In this document: positions 26,003-35,893 of the stretch, in pieces
Numbering within the stretch: the first letter of the stretch is position 1
Layout of the letters: each line of letters opens with the position of its first letter
Assembly: GCF_032818155.1 (NCBI RefSeq)
Contig: NZ_CP102590.1
Location: 124,001-188,000 of the forward strand
Source: Niallia taxi
GTDB taxonomy: Bacteria; Bacillota; Bacilli; Bacillales; Cytobacillaceae
Direction of reading: 5' to 3'
DNA: 64,000 bases
Program-made: the position numbers and the translations under genes
The notes under the pieces: model-generated
Told to the model about the DNA's origin: nothing
Database searches by the model: none
The model's input: only the letters and a program-made list of their open reading frames with translations

Positions 26003-26788
26003 TTATTTTTTTGTAAAAAATGCTTTGCGCTCATTTGTAATCCATTTTTCTAAATCATCTGAACTGCGCCGCACTAGACGATTAACTAATACATCATGCC
26101 ATACATAATCCTCTAAAAGATAAATATGAACAGGATCATCTGTATAAAAAGCAATACTTCGCTCCTCAAAGGATGGTCCGTACAGCATTTCTTTTGAATC
26201 AATAGATATGATGAACCAATGCTCAGTAGAGGAAGTCTCTGTAAAAGGAGTAATCCGGTGGCTCTCTAAATTATTTAGCGGATTCTCTACATGAATGGTT
26301 ATCCCTTTTAAGGAAACTTTATTGGAAGCTTCTGCAAGATCATCCTGCAGCTCACTGTATAAATCATCCCATATGGAAATAATAATCTGCTTTTCAGCTT
26401 TTTTAATTAATGTTTTACAATAGCTAATTATTGTTTGATAGTCCTTTAATGTAATTACCCGATTATCTGGTTCATTAGCAGATGTTTCAAGCTCCCTCAA
26501 TGAGTCGTTTAAAACATCATAGGTATTTTCCCATTCTGATTGTGCTTTTTGAAGAAAAATTTCAACAGGGAGGGGGGAATAACGAGCAGCATCATTTATT
26601 TCCTCTTTTAAGACAATCCCTTTTTCGACAAGCGTATTTAAAACATCATAAATTCTAGCTCTTGGAATGCCTGAAGCCTTGCTGACTTGATAAGCAGTAG
26701 CTGGTCCTAATTTTACAAGCGCAACATATGATTTAGCCTCGTATTCATTAAAGCCTAGTTTTTTGAGCTGTTGTACAATATCGCTCAC
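26003..26788 (-). CDS. TrmB family sugar-type transcriptional regulator
   Basis: 261 residues. The N-terminal winged HTH (VQQLKKLGFNEYEAKSYVALVKLGPATAYQVSKASGIPRARIYDVLNTLVEKG) is the TrmB signature. A coiled-coil linker at 80-110 is followed by a C-terminal effector domain with TEHWFIISIDSKEMLYG. GTG start after GGAGGATAAAAATT. Divergent from a TauE/SafE permease with a palindrome between the two, so probably its repressor and possibly autoregulated. Ligand unknown. Confidence 0.9.
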   Translation of the reverse strand: MSDIVQQLKKLGFNEYEAKSYVALVKLGPATAYQVSKASGIPRARIYDVLNTLVEKGIVLKEEINDAARYSPLPVEIFLQKAQSEWENTYDVLNDSLRELETSANEPDNRVITLKDYQTIISYCKTLIKKAEKQIIISIWDDLYSELQDDLAEASNKVSLKGITIHVENPLNNLESHRITPFTETSSTEHWFIISIDSKEMLYGPSFEERSIAFYTDDPVHIYLLEDYVWHDVLVNRLVRRSSDDLEKWITNERKAFFTKK

Positions 26789-26859
26789 AATTTTTATCCT
26801 CCAATTATTCCTGTACTATAGTTTAACGATACAATAACTATTTACATTTATCAAATGAT

Positions 26860-26883
26860 TAGTTACTATTTTGATAGTGACTA
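26860..26883. promoter_or_regulatory. Palindrome between TrmB regulator and TauE gene
   Basis: TAGTTACTAT, TTTG, ATAGTGACTA: 10-bp arms with one mismatch, ending 19 nt before the permease start. It fits a dimeric TrmB site; a weaker ATAGTT/AACTAT pair lies nearer the regulator. Confidence 0.55.
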
Positions 26884-26902
26884 GTGAAGGAAGTGTTCAA
26901 TC

Positions 26903-27667
26903 TTGTTTGATATAGACCTATCATTATTAATAATTTTAATTATTTTTGGATTTTTAGCCGCATTTATTGATTCGGTAGTAGGTGGCGGTGGACTGATTGC
27001 TTTGCCTGCATTATTATTTACAGGATTGAATCCAGCTGCTGCAGTTGCTACAAATAAATTAGCTTCTACAATTGGCTCGTTAACTAGTACATATATGTTC
27101 TATCGTTCTGGGAAACTTGACATAAAATCAGTATATAAATTATTTCCGCTTACCTTTATTGGTTCCATGCTGGGAGCTTGGTGTGTTCACTTAATGGATC
27201 CCGAAATGCTGAAACCATTGATGCTTATCATGCTTGCAGCAGTAGCGATTTATACTATCTTTAAGAAAGATTGGGGCAGTATTTCATCACCAAAAAGCTT
27301 ATCTCCTCGCCACTACATCATGTTTTTAGCTGCCATTTTCGCCATTGGCTTTTATGATGGATTTCTTGGTCCAGGTACAGGCTCGTTTTTAATGTTTGCC
27401 TTCTTATTAATTGGATTTGATTTTTTAAAGGCTGCAGGAAATGCTAAATTCTTAAACTTTGGCAGCAATATTGCTGGCTTATTGATGTTTATGTTCCTAG
27501 GACAAGTAAACTATACATATGGATTAATTATGGGAGTTGCCCAACTGGCTGGTGCGATTTGTGGTTCAAGATTTGCTATAAAGAAGGGAAGCAGTTTTGT
27601 ACGAGTATTGTTTATTGCGGTAACCTGCTTATTATTAGTAAAAAATATTTATGATTATATTCAATAA
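26903..27667 (+). CDS. TauE/SafE family permease
   Basis: 254 residues with about eight helices. Each half carries the TauE/SafE glycine-rich motif: DSVVGGGGLIALPALLFTGL early and GFYDGFLGPGTGSFLMFAF in the second half. The family exports sulfite, sulfoacetate or related organosulfur anions; the actual substrate is unknown. TTG start with GAAGGAAG upstream. Controlled most likely by the divergent TrmB protein. A second, distinct TauE gene lies in the sulfur island at 46597. Confidence 0.88.
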   Translation: MFDIDLSLLIILIIFGFLAAFIDSVVGGGGLIALPALLFTGLNPAAAVATNKLASTIGSLTSTYMFYRSGKLDIKSVYKLFPLTFIGSMLGAWCVHLMDPEMLKPLMLIMLAAVAIYTIFKKDWGSISSPKSLSPRHYIMFLAAIFAIGFYDGFLGPGTGSFLMFAFLLIGFDFLKAAGNAKFLNFGSNIAGLLMFMFLGQVNYTYGLIMGVAQLAGAICGSRFAIKKGSSFVRVLFIAVTCLLLVKNIYDYIQ

Positions 27668-27720
27668 ACTTTTAATAACTAATGCTTTCATGCCATTTTA
27701 CACTACATATTTTTGAGATT

Positions 27721-27752
27721 AAGGCTGCCATAGGGCTGCCTTTTTTTCATTT
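27721..27752 (+). terminator. Intrinsic terminator after TauE gene
   Basis: AAGGC-T-GCC / GGC-T-GCCTT stem with one T-T mismatch and TTTTTTT. The rest of the 308-nt gap to 27976 holds no gene that I can support. Confidence 0.8.
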
Positions 27753-27975
27753 TGAATAGTTGATGAAAAGAAATCATACAAGGGTAAATTGATTTGTGTG
27801 GTTTCATCTGTATATTTGTAATTCAAAATAGTAGATCGATTTATTAATAGAAAAATTAGTTGAATCAATCAAAAACAAAATAGGTGGCTTAATAAAGGAT
27901 AGTAGCTTATTCAGTATTTTCATTTTTCCATAGTATGTAAGGATATTAAATCTTTGTATAGGAAAGGAGAGAAAA

Positions 27976-30900
27976 ATGAGTTTACTGAATTTAATTAGTA
28001 ATGGCGGTTTTGAAACAGGAAACTTGAATGGCTGGATTTCTTCCTCCAATGCAACCACGACAAATCAATTCTCAAATTCAGGCACATACTCAGCATTGCT
28101 TCCACAAGGAACAGAAACCTCTTATATTGGTCAGTTTGTTCCTGCTAGTACAGGAGATGCACTTGAATTGAATTTATCATTAGCAAGACCAAGTTCACTT
28201 CCTGCACCTGCAGTGTTAATTCAGATTTTCTTCTTTAATGCAAGCTTTCAGCAGTTAGGGACAGGCTTATCAACATTTATTCCAGCAAACAGGCTTCCAA
28301 ATGCTCAGAATAGCACATGGCAATCAATTAATTTAACAACGGTTGTAGCACCTTCGGGAACAACTCAAGCATATTTGCTTATCAACTTAATACCTTTACA
28401 GGGTGGTTCTGGTGTTTTAGTTGATGATGTATCGTTGTTGACTGCTATTGGGATTGTTGGTCCAACTGGGCCAGCAGGTCCGGTTGGTCCGACAGGAGCA
28501 ACAGGTCCAGCAGGAGTAGCCGGCCCAACAGGAGCAACGGGTCCAGCGGGAGTAGCGGGTCCAACGGGAGCAACAGGTCCAGCGGGAGTAGCGGGTCCAA
28601 CAGGAGCAACAGGTCCAGCAGGAGTGGCCGGTCCAACAGGAGCAACAGGTCCAGCGGGAGCAGCCGGTCCAACCGGAGCGACAGGCCCAGCGGGAGTAGC
28701 GGGCCCAACAGGAGCAACAGGTCCAGCAGGAGTAGCGGGACCAACGGGAGCAACAGGTCCAGCAGGAGTAGCGGGTCCAACAGGAGCAACAGGTCCAGCA
28801 GGAGTAGCAGGCCCGACAGGAGCAACAGGACCAGCGGGAGTGGCAGGCCCAACGGGAGCAACAGGTCCAGCAGGAGTAGCCGGCCCAACGGGAGCAACAG
28901 GTCCAGCGGGAGTAGCGGGTCCGACTGGAGCGACAGGCCCAGCCGGAGCAGTCGGAGCAACCGGAGCGACAGGTCCAGCCGGAGCAGTCGGAGCAACGGG
29001 AGCGACAGGTCCAGCAGGAGCAGCCGGTCCAACGGGAGCAACCGGTCCAGCAGGAGTGGCCGGCCCAACGGGAGCAACAGGCCCAGCAGGAGTGGCAGGC
29101 CCAACGGGAGCAACAGGTCCAGCGGGAGTGGCAGGTCCAACAGGAGCAACAGGTCCAGCGGGAGTAGCAGGCCCGACAGGAGCAACAGGGGCAACAGGCC
29201 CAGCCGGAGCAACGGGTCCAGCGGGAGCAACAGGTCCAGCAGGAGTAGCCGGTCCGACAGGAGCAACAGGTCCAGCAGGAGTGGCCGGTCCAACAGGAGC
29301 AACGGGTCCAGCGGGAGTAGCCGGCCCAACGGGAGCAACCGGCCCAGCGGGAGCAGCAGGTCCAACCGGAGCGACAGGTCCAACAGGAGCAACAGGGGCA
29401 ACAGGCCCAGCCGGAGCAACGGGTCCAGCGGGAGTAGCCGGCCCAACAGGAGCAACAGGTCCAGCAGGAGTAGCCGGTCCGACAGGAGCAACAGGTCCAG
29501 CGGGAGAAGCGGGCCCAACCGGAGCAACGGGTCCAACAGGAGCAACAGGGGCAACAGGCCCAGCGGGAGAGGCCGGTCCAACGGGAGCAACAGGCCCAGC
29601 GGGAGTAGCGGGACCAACGGGAGCAACAGGTCCAGCAGGAGTAGCCGGTCCAACGGGAGCAACAGGTCCAGCGGGAGAAGCGGGTCCAACGGGAGCAACA
29701 GGTCCAGCGGGAGTAGCCGGTCCAACGGGAGCAACAGGCCCAGCGGGAGAAGCGGGTCCAACCGGAGCAACAGGTCCAGCGGGAGTAGCCGGTCCAACGG
29801 GAGCAACAGGTCCAGCAGGAGTAGCAGGCCCAACGGGAGCAACAGGTCCAGCGGGAGGGGCCGGTCCAACAGGAGCAACGGGAGCAACAGGCCCAGCGGG
29901 AGTAGCCGGTCCAACGGGAGCAACAGGTCCAGCGGGAGAAGCGGGACCAACCGGAGCAACAGGTCCAGCAGGAGTAGCAGGCCCGACAGGAGCAACAGGT
30001 CCAGCGGGAGAAGCGGGTCCAACAGGAGCAACAGGTCCAGCGGGAGTAGCGGGTCCAACAGGAGCAACAGGACCAGCGGGAGTAGCGGGTCCAACAGGAG
30101 CAACGGGTCCAACAGGAGCAACTGGGGAAACAGGCCCAGCGGGAGTGGCAGGTCCAACGGGAGCAACCGGTCCAGCAGGAGCAACAGGCCCAGCGGGAGT
30201 GGCAGGCCCAACGGGAGAAACGGGTCCGACGGGAGCAACCGGTCCAACGGGAGCAATCGGTCCAGCAGGAGTAGCGGGCCCAACGGGTCCGACAGGAGCA
30301 ACAGGCCCAGCGGGAGTGGCAGGTCCAACGGGAGCAACAGGTCCAGCAGGAGTAGCAGGCCCGACAGGAGCAACAGGTCCAGCGGGAGAAGCGGGACCAA
30401 CCGGAGCAACAGGTCCAGCAGGAGTAGCAGGCCCGACAGGAGCAACAGGTCCAGCGGGAGAAGCGGGTCCAACAGGAGCAACAGGTCCAGCGGGAGTAGC
30501 CGGTCCGACAGGAGCAACAGGTCCAGCAGGAGTAGCGGGTCCAACGGGGGCAACAGGTCCAGCGGGAGCAGCCGGTCCAACCGGAGCGACAGGTCCAGCG
30601 GGAGAAGCGGGACCAACCGGAGCGACAGGTCCAGCAGGAGTACCGGGTCCAACGGGAGCAACAGGTCCAGCAGGAGTAGCGGGCCCAACAGGAGCAACAG
30701 GTCCAGCAGGAGTAGCCGGTCCAACAGGAGCAACAGGCCCAGCGGGAGTAGCCGGTCCAACAGGAGCAACAGGCCCAGCGGGAGTAGCGGGCCCAACGGG
30801 AGCAACAGGTCCAGCAGGAGTAGCGGGACCAACGGGAGCAACAGGCCCAGCGGGTCCAACCGGTCCAAGTGGTTTGCCGTCTGTAGCAGCTTTATTTTAT

Positions 30901-31275
30901 GATCAACCCACTACTACCTTGGCAGTACCGTTAGGAACAGAAACAACAGTCAATACGGTGAGTGTTCCTGTTACTGCAGGTAATGAAATTAAAATAGATA
31001 CTTCTCAGCAGGTCGCGGTTGTAACTACTGCAAACTGGGCATTGTCTTTTAATATTAATATTAGGAGAAATGGAACTCTAATTACGCAACAGACAATTGC
31101 TAGAAGTGGAAACACCGCAGGGACTCAAAAGTTTATTGGATCAATTTCCTTTGTAGATGTTCCCCTTGCGACCGGAACTGACACTTATACAGTAAGTATT
31201 CAAACAACAATTGCTACATCCGTTACTTCTGCTACCTCTGAGCAGAGATTAATCAATATTACCCGATTTGTCTAA
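27976..31275 (+). CDS. Collagen-like triple-helix repeat protein, exosporium/surface type
   Basis: 1099 residues in three parts. N-terminal beta-sandwich region (1-157) resembling the NTTRR-F1 domain found ahead of triplet repeats in bacilli ([16 protein letters not shown] opening, LVDDVSLL ending). A collagen tract of about 800 residues (161-965) of uninterrupted Gly-X-Y, mainly [12 protein letters not shown] units. A C-terminal globular domain (about 970-1099) of BclA-like jelly-roll appearance. No signal peptide is visible, as for exosporium proteins assembled from the mother cell. Preceded by AAAGGAGAG. The location on the spore is inferred from family. Confidence 0.85.
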   Translation: MSLLNLISNGGFETGNLNGWISSSNATTTNQFSNSGTYSALLPQGTETSYIGQFVPASTGDALELNLSLARPSSLPAPAVLIQIFFFNASFQQLGTGLSTFIPANRLPNAQNSTWQSINLTTVVAPSGTTQAYLLINLIPLQGGSGVLVDDVSLLTAIGIVGPTGPAGPVGPTGATGPAGVAGPTGATGPAGVAGPTGATGPAGVAGPTGATGPAGVAGPTGATGPAGAAGPTGATGPAGVAGPTGATGPAGVAGPTGATGPAGVAGPTGATGPAGVAGPTGATGPAGVAGPTGATGPAGVAGPTGATGPAGVAGPTGATGPAGAVGATGATGPAGAVGATGATGPAGAAGPTGATGPAGVAGPTGATGPAGVAGPTGATGPAGVAGPTGATGPAGVAGPTGATGATGPAGATGPAGATGPAGVAGPTGATGPAGVAGPTGATGPAGVAGPTGATGPAGAAGPTGATGPTGATGATGPAGATGPAGVAGPTGATGPAGVAGPTGATGPAGEAGPTGATGPTGATGATGPAGEAGPTGATGPAGVAGPTGATGPAGVAGPTGATGPAGEAGPTGATGPAGVAGPTGATGPAGEAGPTGATGPAGVAGPTGATGPAGVAGPTGATGPAGGAGPTGATGATGPAGVAGPTGATGPAGEAGPTGATGPAGVAGPTGATGPAGEAGPTGATGPAGVAGPTGATGPAGVAGPTGATGPTGATGETGPAGVAGPTGATGPAGATGPAGVAGPTGETGPTGATGPTGAIGPAGVAGPTGPTGATGPAGVAGPTGATGPAGVAGPTGATGPAGEAGPTGATGPAGVAGPTGATGPAGEAGPTGATGPAGVAGPTGATGPAGVAGPTGATGPAGAAGPTGATGPAGEAGPTGATGPAGVPGPTGATGPAGVAGPTGATGPAGVAGPTGATGPAGVAGPTGATGPAGVAGPTGATGPAGVAGPTGATGPAGPTGPSGLPSVAALFYDQPTTTLAVPLGTETTVNTVSVPVTAGNEIKIDTSQQVAVVTTANWALSFNINIRRNGTLITQQTIARSGNTAGTQKFIGSISFVDVPLATGTDTYTVSIQTTIATSVTSATSEQRLINITRFV
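28462..30872 (+). repeat. Tandem 36-bp collagen-coding repeats
   Basis: About 2.4 kb of near-identical 36-bp units encoding [12 protein letters not shown], with variants GAA, GEA, GGA and short inserts (GATGPAGAT). Differences are mostly silent third positions (CCG/CCA, GGT/GGC/GGA), so the array has expanded recently and should vary in length between strains. GC content is far above the surroundings. Confidence 0.95.
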
Positions 31276-31282
31276 TAATCTT

Positions 31283-31318
31283 AGGAGGAATAGGGAAATC
31301 CCTTTCCTCCTTTTTCTA
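31283..31318 (+). terminator. Intrinsic terminator after collagen-like gene
   Basis: AGGAGGAA..AGGGA / TCCCT..TCCTCCT stem followed by TTTTT. Confidence 0.85.
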
Positions 31319-31468
31319 TAATTGATGGAGTTTATGAGGGTCTCAAGATTATAGAAAAATACGGCCTAAGCTCAGTGGTACGCATTAATTCGCTGTACAT
31401 CGAATGCTTACATAATTACTACATAATGTACGAAGGTTCTGGAATAAACATGGGGAGAGGTGATGTAG

Positions 31469-31777
31469 ATGCTCAATATTATTGAGGATACAGTGCGTTT
31501 CCCTGAGGCTTTAGAAAAAGGGAGAACTATTACTAGAACGTATAAAACCTATCCCTATCGTGTTTATCAAGCAACCAGTGTTATAAGCGGCATTGATTAT
31601 GGATTTTCCGACGAGGAAGGTATGTTTTTTAGGAGTACCATTGACACAAAGACGCAAATTGTCAATCCATATGAAGTGAAGGTAAGTGTAACGTTTGGAT
31701 TTCGTTCAAGGGAATTTGATAAAAGAACAGATGCAACTATTAAATATTCTGTTTTCATGCAGTTTATCAATTACTGA
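31469..31777 (+). CDS. Hypothetical 102-residue protein beside collagen-like gene
   Basis: Starts MLNIIEDTVRFPEALEKG and ends YSVFMQFINY; Tyr/Phe/Thr-rich alternating strands and no membrane helix suggest a small beta-rich fold. Preceded by GAGAGGTGATGTAG. It lies 190 nt after the collagen-like gene and before a shared terminator. Similarity in alternation to spore-surface jelly-roll domains is only an impression; no family recognised. Confidence 0.6.
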   Translation: MLNIIEDTVRFPEALEKGRTITRTYKTYPYRVYQATSVISGIDYGFSDEEGMFFRSTIDTKTQIVNPYEVKVSVTFGFRSREFDKRTDATIKYSVFMQFINY

Positions 31778-31815
31778 CGATAGTAGCCATCAATGAATTT
31801 TATATAAAAATGAAA

Positions 31816-31854
31816 AAAAACAAGTAAAACACTGGGTATTTTACTTGTTTTTAT
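31816..31854. terminator. Bidirectional intrinsic terminator
   Basis: Perfect 14-bp stem AAAAACAAGTAAAA / TTTTACTTGTTTTT between convergent genes. Confidence 0.9.
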
Positions 31855-31859
31855 AGTAC

Positions 31860-33059
31860 TTAATTTGTTGATTCTTTACGATGTGCATTTGAATGCACTG
31901 TTGAATAATTTCTATTTACCGTTTTTCTTGTTATTGAAAAAAGTGCACATAATAAAGAGACAATAACAATAATACCCCCAAACCAAGCTGTTTGGGAAAC
32001 AGTTCCGGTTTGTGTTAACACAAAACCGCCAAATCCAGAGCCAATAGAAATTCCTATTTGTAATGCAGAATTATTAAAGCTTTGCTGAATGTCAGATGTA
32101 GCAGGGTCTGTTTGTATTAAATAGCTTTGCTGAGGTGGTGCAAGGCTCCAGCTTAATGCTGCCCATATCATCATGACAGGTATGAAAACTATTAGGGAAA
32201 ATGTAGTGAATGGTACTAAAAATAAAATAACAGCAAACGCACTGATCACGGCGATAATGCTTTTAGGTGCTCCGATTCTATCAGAAAGAATCCCTCCAAA
32301 TGCTCCGCCGCTTACCGCTGCAATTCCAAACAATAAATAACAAAGGCTGATCCAATTGGCATTAAGATGAAGCTCTGTTTCTAAAAACGGAGTGAAATAG
32401 GCATAAAGTGTATAATGTCCTGCTAGCATAAACATCGTGGCAAGATGGGCACTGCCTATTTTGAAACTAGCAACAGCTTTAAGCTGCTGTGTAAGTGGTA
32501 CAGTGTTTTCACCAGGAATTTTTTCTAAAAAGACAGATATTAGGATGAAGGAACCTATTGATAATATAGCAATACCAAGGAATATGATGCGCCATCCAAA
32601 ATTAGTGGCAATCAAAATTCCGAGTGGTACACCCATGACAAGTGATGAGCTAATACCCATATAGATAAGTCCTAATGCTTTTGCTCTATGTTCTGGTGAC
32701 ACAACCTTTGCCGCAATGATTAATGATAATACAACAATAAGAGCTGTACTCATCGCAGTAATGATTCTTGCAATCATCATGAAGGTGAAATTGGGACTAA
32801 TATAAGTCAAAATATTTCCAAGAAAGAATACTGCTAAAGAAGCAAGATATAATTTTTTTCGTTCCATTTTACTTGTTAATACAAGCAACACTGGCCCTGA
32901 AATTGCATAGATAAGTGCGAAAATCGAGATTAATTGGCCGGCAGAGCTTATGGAAATATGGAAATCATCAGCGATAGTTGGCAATATACCACCTAAGATT
33001 AGTTCAACTAAACCTACAGCAACAGTTGATATTGCTAGGATAATAACTTTTAAATTCAT
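31860..33059 (-). CDS. pbuE: MFS purine efflux pump (PbuE-like)
   Basis: 399 residues with 12 helices of the DHA1-type major facilitator family ([24 protein letters not shown] in helix 1; [18 protein letters not shown] between helices 2 and 3; a [11 protein letters not shown] loop in the second half). ATG 33059 follows AAGGATGTAAAT. The adenine-type purine riboswitch directly upstream is the same control that governs hypoxanthine/adenine efflux pump pbuE in Bacillus subtilis, so purine-base export is the likely function. Family firm; substrate rests on the riboswitch. Confidence 0.88.
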   Translation of the reverse strand: MNLKVIILAISTVAVGLVELILGGILPTIADDFHISISSAGQLISIFALIYAISGPVLLVLTSKMERKKLYLASLAVFFLGNILTYISPNFTFMMIARIITAMSTALIVVLSLIIAAKVVSPEHRAKALGLIYMGISSSLVMGVPLGILIATNFGWRIIFLGIAILSIGSFILISVFLEKIPGENTVPLTQQLKAVASFKIGSAHLATMFMLAGHYTLYAYFTPFLETELHLNANWISLCYLLFGIAAVSGGAFGGILSDRIGAPKSIIAVISAFAVILFLVPFTTFSLIVFIPVMMIWAALSWSLAPPQQSYLIQTDPATSDIQQSFNNSALQIGISIGSGFGGFVLTQTGTVSQTAWFGGIIVIVSLLCALFSITRKTVNRNYSTVHSNAHRKESTN

Positions 33060-33103
33060 ATTTACATCCTTTCTTAAATACATATAATGAATTTTTTTAA
33101 CAA

Positions 33104-33210
33104 CAAAAAAATCCTGATTACAAAAAATGAATTAAATTCATTTTCTGTAATCAGGATTTTAAGGTTCCTGGTAGAGACCCTCAAGCCATATTCTTGAGGT
33201 TATACAGGTA
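33104..33210 (-). ncRNA. Adenine-sensing purine riboswitch with terminator
   Basis: Minus strand aptamer 33207-33145: P1 start CTGTATAA, P2 CCTCAAG/CTTGAGG with loop AATATGG, J2/3 GTCTCTACC, P3 CAGGA/TCCTG with loop ACCTTAAA, then TGATTACAG. The specificity base corresponding to position 74 is U (GAUUA), which pairs with adenine; guanine switches have C there. The 3' side alternatively forms a long stem AATCCTGATTACA / TGTAATCAGGATT (33107-33158) followed by Us, so ligand should relieve termination. Confidence 0.95.
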
Positions 33211-33483
33211 ATATTTTTCGTTGTAAGAAGTACCTTAGTAAGTCTACTAGGTTTTCTGTGGATTTTCAAGTCTCATTTTTTGGCATTGTTTATTTTAATG
33301 CAGATACAAAGAACAAGTAGTTAAATCTCACTTCAACACAGTAAAGTAACATTCGCTTTTATATTTCTTTCGTTAATCGGAAGAAGAAGTTAATGAAATA
33401 TAGCTAAAAACATACATATAAGAGAATATATAATCTCATTGTCTTCATACTAAAAATAAAAGTAATAATATGGTGATATCGAT
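33211..33483. other. Gene-free divergent region
   Basis: About 270 nt between the riboswitch and the CBO0543-type pair. No ORF with a ribosome site and no strong hairpin seen; it must hold the promoters of both flanking units. Confidence 0.4.
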
Positions 33484-33975
33484 ATGAATTTTGAAAGATG
33501 GTTTCTTATTGGCTTTACAATAATATGTATCATTTCGTTGTTTAAATTTGTGCCAAAGGATAAAAGGCGAGATGCATGGGTGTTATTTTTATTTCTTCAG
33601 CTTATCACTTGGCCGGCAGGACTGTTTACTGTTGAAAAGGGTTGGATTGAGTATCCTATACAGCTTCTTCCACAAACAAACACATATAATAAAACTAGCT
33701 TCTCCTTTGAATTTTTCTTTTTTCCTGTCGTAGCCATTTTTTTCAGCTTATATTTCCCGCGAAGGAAGAATTGGATGATTATATTATTATATTACGTAGG
33801 TATAGCTGGTTTTTTTACTATTCTGGAAGGGTTTTTAGAAAGATATACTGCATTGGTTAATTATAAGGAATGGACGTGGTATTGGTCCTTTATAACTGTC
33901 GTGATTTCACTTGTCATAAATGACAGTTGCTATAAATGGTTCAAAAAAGGATTTACAGCAGGTACAAGTGAATGA
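33484..33975 (+). CDS. CBO0543 family membrane protein, first of tandem pair
   Basis: 163 residues, five hydrophobic helices. Family features: FKFVPKDKRRDAWVLFLFLQLITWPAGL, VEKGWIEYPIQLLP, FSFEFFFFPVVAIFF and the end EWTWYWSFITVVISLVINDSCYKWFKKGF. The gene overlaps the following paralogue by 4 nt (ATGA). Function of the family is unknown; it is common in spore formers. Confidence 0.8.
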   Translation: MNFERWFLIGFTIICIISLFKFVPKDKRRDAWVLFLFLQLITWPAGLFTVEKGWIEYPIQLLPQTNTYNKTSFSFEFFFFPVVAIFFSLYFPRRKNWMIILLYYVGIAGFFTILEGFLERYTALVNYKEWTWYWSFITVVISLVINDSCYKWFKKGFTAGTSE

Positions 33976-34439
33976 TAAATATATTAATTCTTATCATCTC
34001 TTGGTTACTGTCCATTTGTTTATTATGGCTGTTTGTTCCTAGAAAACAACTGAGATATTATGTGATCACTTTCTTATTTTCCTCAACAGTTGCTTGGGCA
34101 TATGAATATGTACAAGTTTCCTTTGGGCTAATAGAATTTCCTTTTAGAGAGTTTGAGAAGGCTTCAAAAATGAGCTTTTCGCTTCATTATGCAGTCTATC
34201 CTACTTTTTGTGTCTTCTATATTTTATATTTTCCAGTCAGCCAAGGGAAAATGAAGAAGTTTTTACATACCTGCCTTTTTAATTTACTATTAGCCTTATA
34301 TACTTTCCTGTTAAATAAATATAGTTCATTAATTGAATTTAGGCATTGGAACTTTATCTATAGTATTGGCATAAACTTTATCCTTTTATATAGCATAAAA
34401 AGGTTTGCTTTTTGGTTTAAAAAAGGATTGAACGAATAA
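33972..34439 (+). CDS. CBO0543 family membrane protein, second of tandem pair
   Basis: 155 residues with the same plan: FGLIEFPFREFEKASKMSFSLHYAVYPTFCVFYILYFP and the C-terminal RHWNFIYSIGINFILLYSIKRFAFWFKKGL. The paralogue pair is translationally coupled and may form a hetero-oligomer in the membrane. Related proteins occur at 56976 and perhaps 49030. Confidence 0.8.
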   Translation: MINILILIISWLLSICLLWLFVPRKQLRYYVITFLFSSTVAWAYEYVQVSFGLIEFPFREFEKASKMSFSLHYAVYPTFCVFYILYFPVSQGKMKKFLHTCLFNLLLALYTFLLNKYSSLIEFRHWNFIYSIGINFILLYSIKRFAFWFKKGLNE

Positions 34440-34594
34440 GCTTAGAGCTTTGTACACTAGGCTTATTCTTTATGAAAAACTATAAATTTCCTTTGCGTTC
34501 CTTTGAATACAGGAAATATAATAAAAGGATGTAATATCTTTGTTGAGTATATATGTGCTATAAAAGCACAATGTCGTTAAAGGTGGAAAGTTGA

Positions 34595-35812
34595 ATGGTT
34601 TTGCAAAAAAGTATATTGGAACAACCTGGTGTATTTCAAAGCTTTTATAAAAATCATCCTGACGGAATAGTATTTTTGGATGAAAATGGACGAATTATGG
34701 AAGTTAATGATTCAGCTTTGAATATGCTCGGTTACACAAGGGAAGAGCTGTTTGCGGATTTGGATCAGCTGCTGAATTGGTCGAGCCTCATTTCTGCTGA
34801 CATTGGTGTTTTTAGAAGAGAAATGGCGATACCTCATAAAAAAGGAAATCTTCTTTATGTTAAATTGACTTGTATGCCTCTGATAGACAATGAAAAAGAA
34901 TGCGGAAAAATAATCACTTTTGAAAATATTACGCAGTACTTTAAACATCGCAAGGGTGCTTTAAATATCCACGAAATGTTTACACTCATTTCTGAGAAAT
35001 CTCAGAATATTATATCAGCTTTTACAAATGATGGGGTATTTACGTATATATCTCCGACAGTAAAAGCACTTCTTGGCTATACACAAGAAGAAGTCATAGG
35101 ACAGCCACAAGTGATTTTTAATCATCCTGATGATTTTAAGAGACTAAAGGATGTTCAAAACACCTATTTTATTGATCAAGATACCGTGCGATTTACAGGG
35201 CGCGTTCTTCATAAAGACGGCGAATATCGCTGGTATGAAACAACGGTAGAAATGATTCGTAATGAGTCTGGTGAAATTGTGGAGAAAATATGTGTTGGTC
35301 GGGACGTAACAGACCGAATTGAAGCTGAAAAGACCATTTCACACTTAGCTTATCATGATGCTGTTACAGACTTGCCGAACCGCCGTTTATTTAAAAAGGA
35401 AGTGGAGAAGCATCTGCAGGAAAGTAAATCTAAAGTCCACTGTTTGATGTTACTTGATTTAGATGGATTTAAGCATGTGAATGATAACTTTGGACATGAA
35501 ATAGGTGATCTACTCCTAATTGAAGTTGGAAAAAGACTGACAAATGCTGTTGGAGAAGCAGGCTTAGTTGCTCGTTGGGGTGGAGATGAGTTTACAATCA
35601 TATGTGGAAATATTAAAAACAAAATAAATGTTAACAGTTTAATAGAAAAGATAGAGGATAAGATTGCTAAGCCCATTTTAATTGCAGGAAATCAACTTTT
35701 TATTGGTGTCAGCATTGGCTTCGCCTTAACTAAAGAATTTGGCAGCACGATGGAGGAGCTTTTGAAAACAGCAGACGCTGACATGTATCGAACGAAAAAT
35801 AAACGGAAATAG
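34595..35812 (+). CDS. PAS-PAS-GGDEF diguanylate cyclase
   Basis: 405 residues. Two PAS domains (about 14-125 and 130-245; the second has YISPTVKALLGYTQEEVIGQ and the PAC end GEIVEKICVGRDVTDR) precede a GGDEF domain (about 245-405). The active-site loop is RWGGDEFTII, an intact GGDEF, with DLDGFKHVNDNFGHEIGDLLL upstream. No RxxD inhibitory site precedes the loop, so product inhibition is unlikely. No membrane segment: a cytosolic sensor making cyclic di-GMP in response to a PAS-bound signal. It stands alone with its own RBS (GGTGGAAAG). Confidence 0.93.
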   Translation: MVLQKSILEQPGVFQSFYKNHPDGIVFLDENGRIMEVNDSALNMLGYTREELFADLDQLLNWSSLISADIGVFRREMAIPHKKGNLLYVKLTCMPLIDNEKECGKIITFENITQYFKHRKGALNIHEMFTLISEKSQNIISAFTNDGVFTYISPTVKALLGYTQEEVIGQPQVIFNHPDDFKRLKDVQNTYFIDQDTVRFTGRVLHKDGEYRWYETTVEMIRNESGEIVEKICVGRDVTDRIEAEKTISHLAYHDAVTDLPNRRLFKKEVEKHLQESKSKVHCLMLLDLDGFKHVNDNFGHEIGDLLLIEVGKRLTNAVGEAGLVARWGGDEFTIICGNIKNKINVNSLIEKIEDKIAKPILIAGNQLFIGVSIGFALTKEFGSTMEELLKTADADMYRTKNKRK

Positions 35813-35893
35813 AAAAAGAACTAAAGGCTGTCGCAGAATGGATAACATGATGCAACAGCCTAATTCTAATTTAAAGACTAAAAAGGAGAAACT

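Noticed and set aside
28445..30868. 807-codon minus-strand ORF made of Leu/Asp/Pro/Arg repeats
   Set aside because: Mirror of the plus-strand Gly-X-Y coding repeat; no start signal, absurd composition, and explained by codon periodicity of the collagen tract.
28462..30872. Regular 36-bp repeats that might be taken for a CRISPR array
   Set aside because: No unique spacers; the units are contiguous and keep one reading frame inside a protein gene.
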